From the NCBI RefSeq assembly GCF_016909075.1, contig NZ_JAFBFC010000002.1:1-64000 (forward strand): DNA of 64,000 bases. The letters run 5' to 3'. Position numbers and translations under genes: made by a program. Source of the DNA: Priestia iocasae (GTDB lineage: Bacteria > Bacillota > Bacilli > Bacillales > Bacillaceae_H). Positions 62,876 through 64,000 of this stretch are shown piece by piece (the stretch's first letter is position 1; each line of letters begins with the position of its first letter). Under the pieces are notes generated by a model. The model was not told the origin of the DNA. It ran no database searches and was given only the letters and a program-made list of their open reading frames with translations.

Positions 62876-62960
62876 TTAATGATTCAATTTTTAATCTCAT
62901 CTCTAAACTGCTGAGCATATTAATTTCAAAATTCTCAGGCTACGGGTCTACATTAATTTT

Positions 62961-63470
62961 TTATTCTTTTTCCTCCATCTTCTCCTTTAAATATTCAGCG
63001 ATTTCTGTTTGCCCAAATTGTCTAGCGTATTCATATGCATCCATATTCTTAATATTCTCTCCAGTATATCTAATTGAAATATCTATTCCTTTTTCAACTA
63101 GAAACTCAGCTACTTCTTTATGGCCGCCATAAATAGCTCCAAATAACGGATTTCTTTTTGCTAAGCTCACATCTAATTCTGCACCATTCTCTATTAAATA
63201 CTTTACTATCTCCATATGGCCCTCTCCAGCAGCCACTCTTAAAGAAGAAGCGTCAAAGATATCACCTTTTGTATTAACATCAATTCCTTTATGGACTAGA
63301 TATTCTACTATTCTAAGATGTCCTTTCTTTGCTGCAACATGTAACCACGTACCAAATGGTGTCATTGAATGTAAAGATTCTGGATTATCGTCTATTAAAC
63401 ACTTTACCTCATTAATATCACCAACCTTAATAGCATTTCTTATAGTTTTATTTAAACTTTTTTCATCCAT
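62961..63470 (-). CDS. ankyrin-repeat protein, probable immunity protein to AHH toxin
   Basis: 169 residues with about four ankyrin repeats: GTWLHVAAKKGHLRIVEYLVHKGIDV, SSLRVAAGEGHMEIVKYLIENGAEL, NPLFGAIYGGHKEVAEFLVEKGIDI and MDAYEYARQFGQTEIAEYLKEK. Ankyrin proteins are known immunity partners in polymorphic toxin systems. It starts 22 bases after the AHH toxin stop with GGAGGTAATATT as ribosome site, so they are co-expressed. Direct inhibition is inferred. Confidence 0.88.
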   Translation of the reverse strand: MDEKSLNKTIRNAIKVGDINEVKCLIDDNPESLHSMTPFGTWLHVAAKKGHLRIVEYLVHKGIDVNTKGDIFDASSLRVAAGEGHMEIVKYLIENGAELDVSLAKRNPLFGAIYGGHKEVAEFLVEKGIDISIRYTGENIKNMDAYEYARQFGQTEIAEYLKEKMEEKE

Positions 63471-63492
63471 AATATTACCTCCAATATTCCTG

Positions 63493-64000
63493 CTATCTTG
63501 TACTAGCTATGTCTCCTAAATCTTCAAGCGCTTCAACAATATCATCAAAGTCACCGCCCATTTCTTCAATAGCCTTTAATCGATTAACTACTAACTCTAG
63601 AGCATCAAGACTATGTTGTCCTACTACGGCATTTGGTGCCCAGACAAGGTTTTCTTCCCCAATTATTGGATCTATCCCATAACTTCTTAATATTTCCTGA
63701 CCTTCTCGAACCAGTTCTTGCTGCTTCTGACCAAGACCTTTTTTAAATAGAATATGATGTGCATGAGGATTTATCATAGCAGAAGGTGGGTCACCTATTA
63801 GTCCCCTGAGATACTTACCAAAATCCATTTTAATTAATGATTCATCATACTCTTTAGTAATGCCTAAATCAGACATCTTTTTTCTAATCTCAGACAACTC
63901 ATCTACACTAAAAGTATTATTTTGAATAGCATTTTTAAGCTTATTCATCTTTGTGGCATTGACACTACCAGCCTCGACTATATCATCAAGATAATTGCTT
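63493..64000 (-). CDS. C-terminal end of a polymorphic toxin with AHH nuclease domain (5' end outside window)
   Basis: The frame is open to the right edge (SNYLDDIVEAGSVNATKMNK precedes the first internal ATG), so this is the end of a longer protein. The tip has the AHH signature: PHAHHILFKKGLGQKQQELV, REGQEILRSYGIDPIIGEEN and LVWAPNAVVGQHSLDALE, an HNH/Endonuclease VII superfamily DNase. The delivery domain (LXG, WXG or other) lies outside. It is followed by an ankyrin immunity gene and then displaced tips that could replace its C-terminus. Confidence 0.88.
   Translation of the reverse strand, partial: SNYLDDIVEAGSVNATKMNKLKNAIQNNTFSVDELSEIRKKMSDLGITKEYDESLIKMDFGKYLRGLIGDPPSAMINPHAHHILFKKGLGQKQQELVREGQEILRSYGIDPIIGEENLVWAPNAVVGQHSLDALELVVNRLKAIEEMGGDFDDIVEALEDLGDIASTR

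Larger units (their letters stand above)
62477..62960. other. inter-cassette spacer
   Basis: Contains the 5' remnant of the adapter frame up to ~62499, then non-coding sequence, repeat copy B (62652-62795) and the terminator at 62838-62875. No gene recognised. Confidence 0.45.

Noticed and set aside
59622-64000. Prophage or restriction island
   Set aside because: No phage structural, integrase or methylase genes; the gene order and shared adapters fit a polymorphic toxin locus.

Overview
The window is low-GC chromosomal DNA from an endospore-forming member of the Bacillaceae. The support is a tricistronic GerA-family spore germinant receptor operon, a RacA-type chromosome-anchoring protein, a SigI/RsgI heat and envelope-stress sigma pair, NatAB with NatR/NatK-like regulators, S-layer-homology surface anchoring, PurR-type boxes, and SAM-I and yybP-ykoY riboswitches. 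Start codons include many GTG and TTG with strong AGGAGG-like ribosome sites. I cannot assign the genus. I saw no rRNA, tRNA, CRISPR array or intact prophage.

Layout: 1-5.2 kb carries rsgI (running off the left edge, with a 14-residue tandem repeat tail), sigI, a TerC-type metal exporter behind a Mn riboswitch, and an alkaline phosphatase. 5.3-9.1 kb is the germination operon in A-C-B order, preceded by a sigma-G-like promoter. 9.1-12.2 kb has a fused MsrA-MsrB and a MarR/MFS multidrug pair. 12.4-17.1 kb has racA, then natA-natB facing a LytTR regulator and its kinase, with 21-bp-period direct repeats between them. 17.1-25.4 kb holds a purine permease under two Pur boxes, an MFS exporter, an acetyltransferase stub, a VOC protein, a RocB-like M20 peptidase, an 82-residue unknown protein behind a SAM-I riboswitch, and a chemoreceptor. 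25.7-36.8 kb has a TnpB relic, a YgjP-like protein without its HExxH, a LapA-like protein, a WYL regulator, signal peptidase I, a glycosyltransferase, a degenerate-GGDEF/EAL protein facing a PilZ protein, a divergent LCP protein, an acyltransferase and a DNA glycosylase.

36.8-44.6 kb is a scarred stretch: a 5'-truncated DUF3298-like gene abuts a broken IS1595-type transposase, followed by an S51 peptidase, a large P-loop protein of unknown role, a DUF4937-like protein, an SGNH-like protein, a tandem GGCT protein and an in-frame-deleted cutC relic. 44.7-51.8 kb is one gene for a roughly 2355-residue SLH-anchored surface protein, with near-identical ~50-bp terminator repeats on both sides of the segment. 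52-59.4 kb has an MBL-fold hydrolase, a double SnoaL-like protein, an aldo/keto reductase facing a TetR regulator, a ZIP transporter and a secreted GDPD protein.

59.5-64 kb, all on the minus strand, is the tail of a polymorphic toxin locus. It consists of the C-terminus of a large AHH-nuclease toxin (open at the right edge), an ankyrin immunity protein, then displaced toxin/immunity cassettes (putative BECR-fold RNase plus partner, a lone small protein, EndoU RNase plus partner). The cassettes share a homologous ~245-bp 'adapter' and similar spacers, as expected of a toxin-tip replacement reservoir. This is the richest part of the window for new biology, together with the SAM-riboswitch-controlled small protein and the pseudoenzymes.
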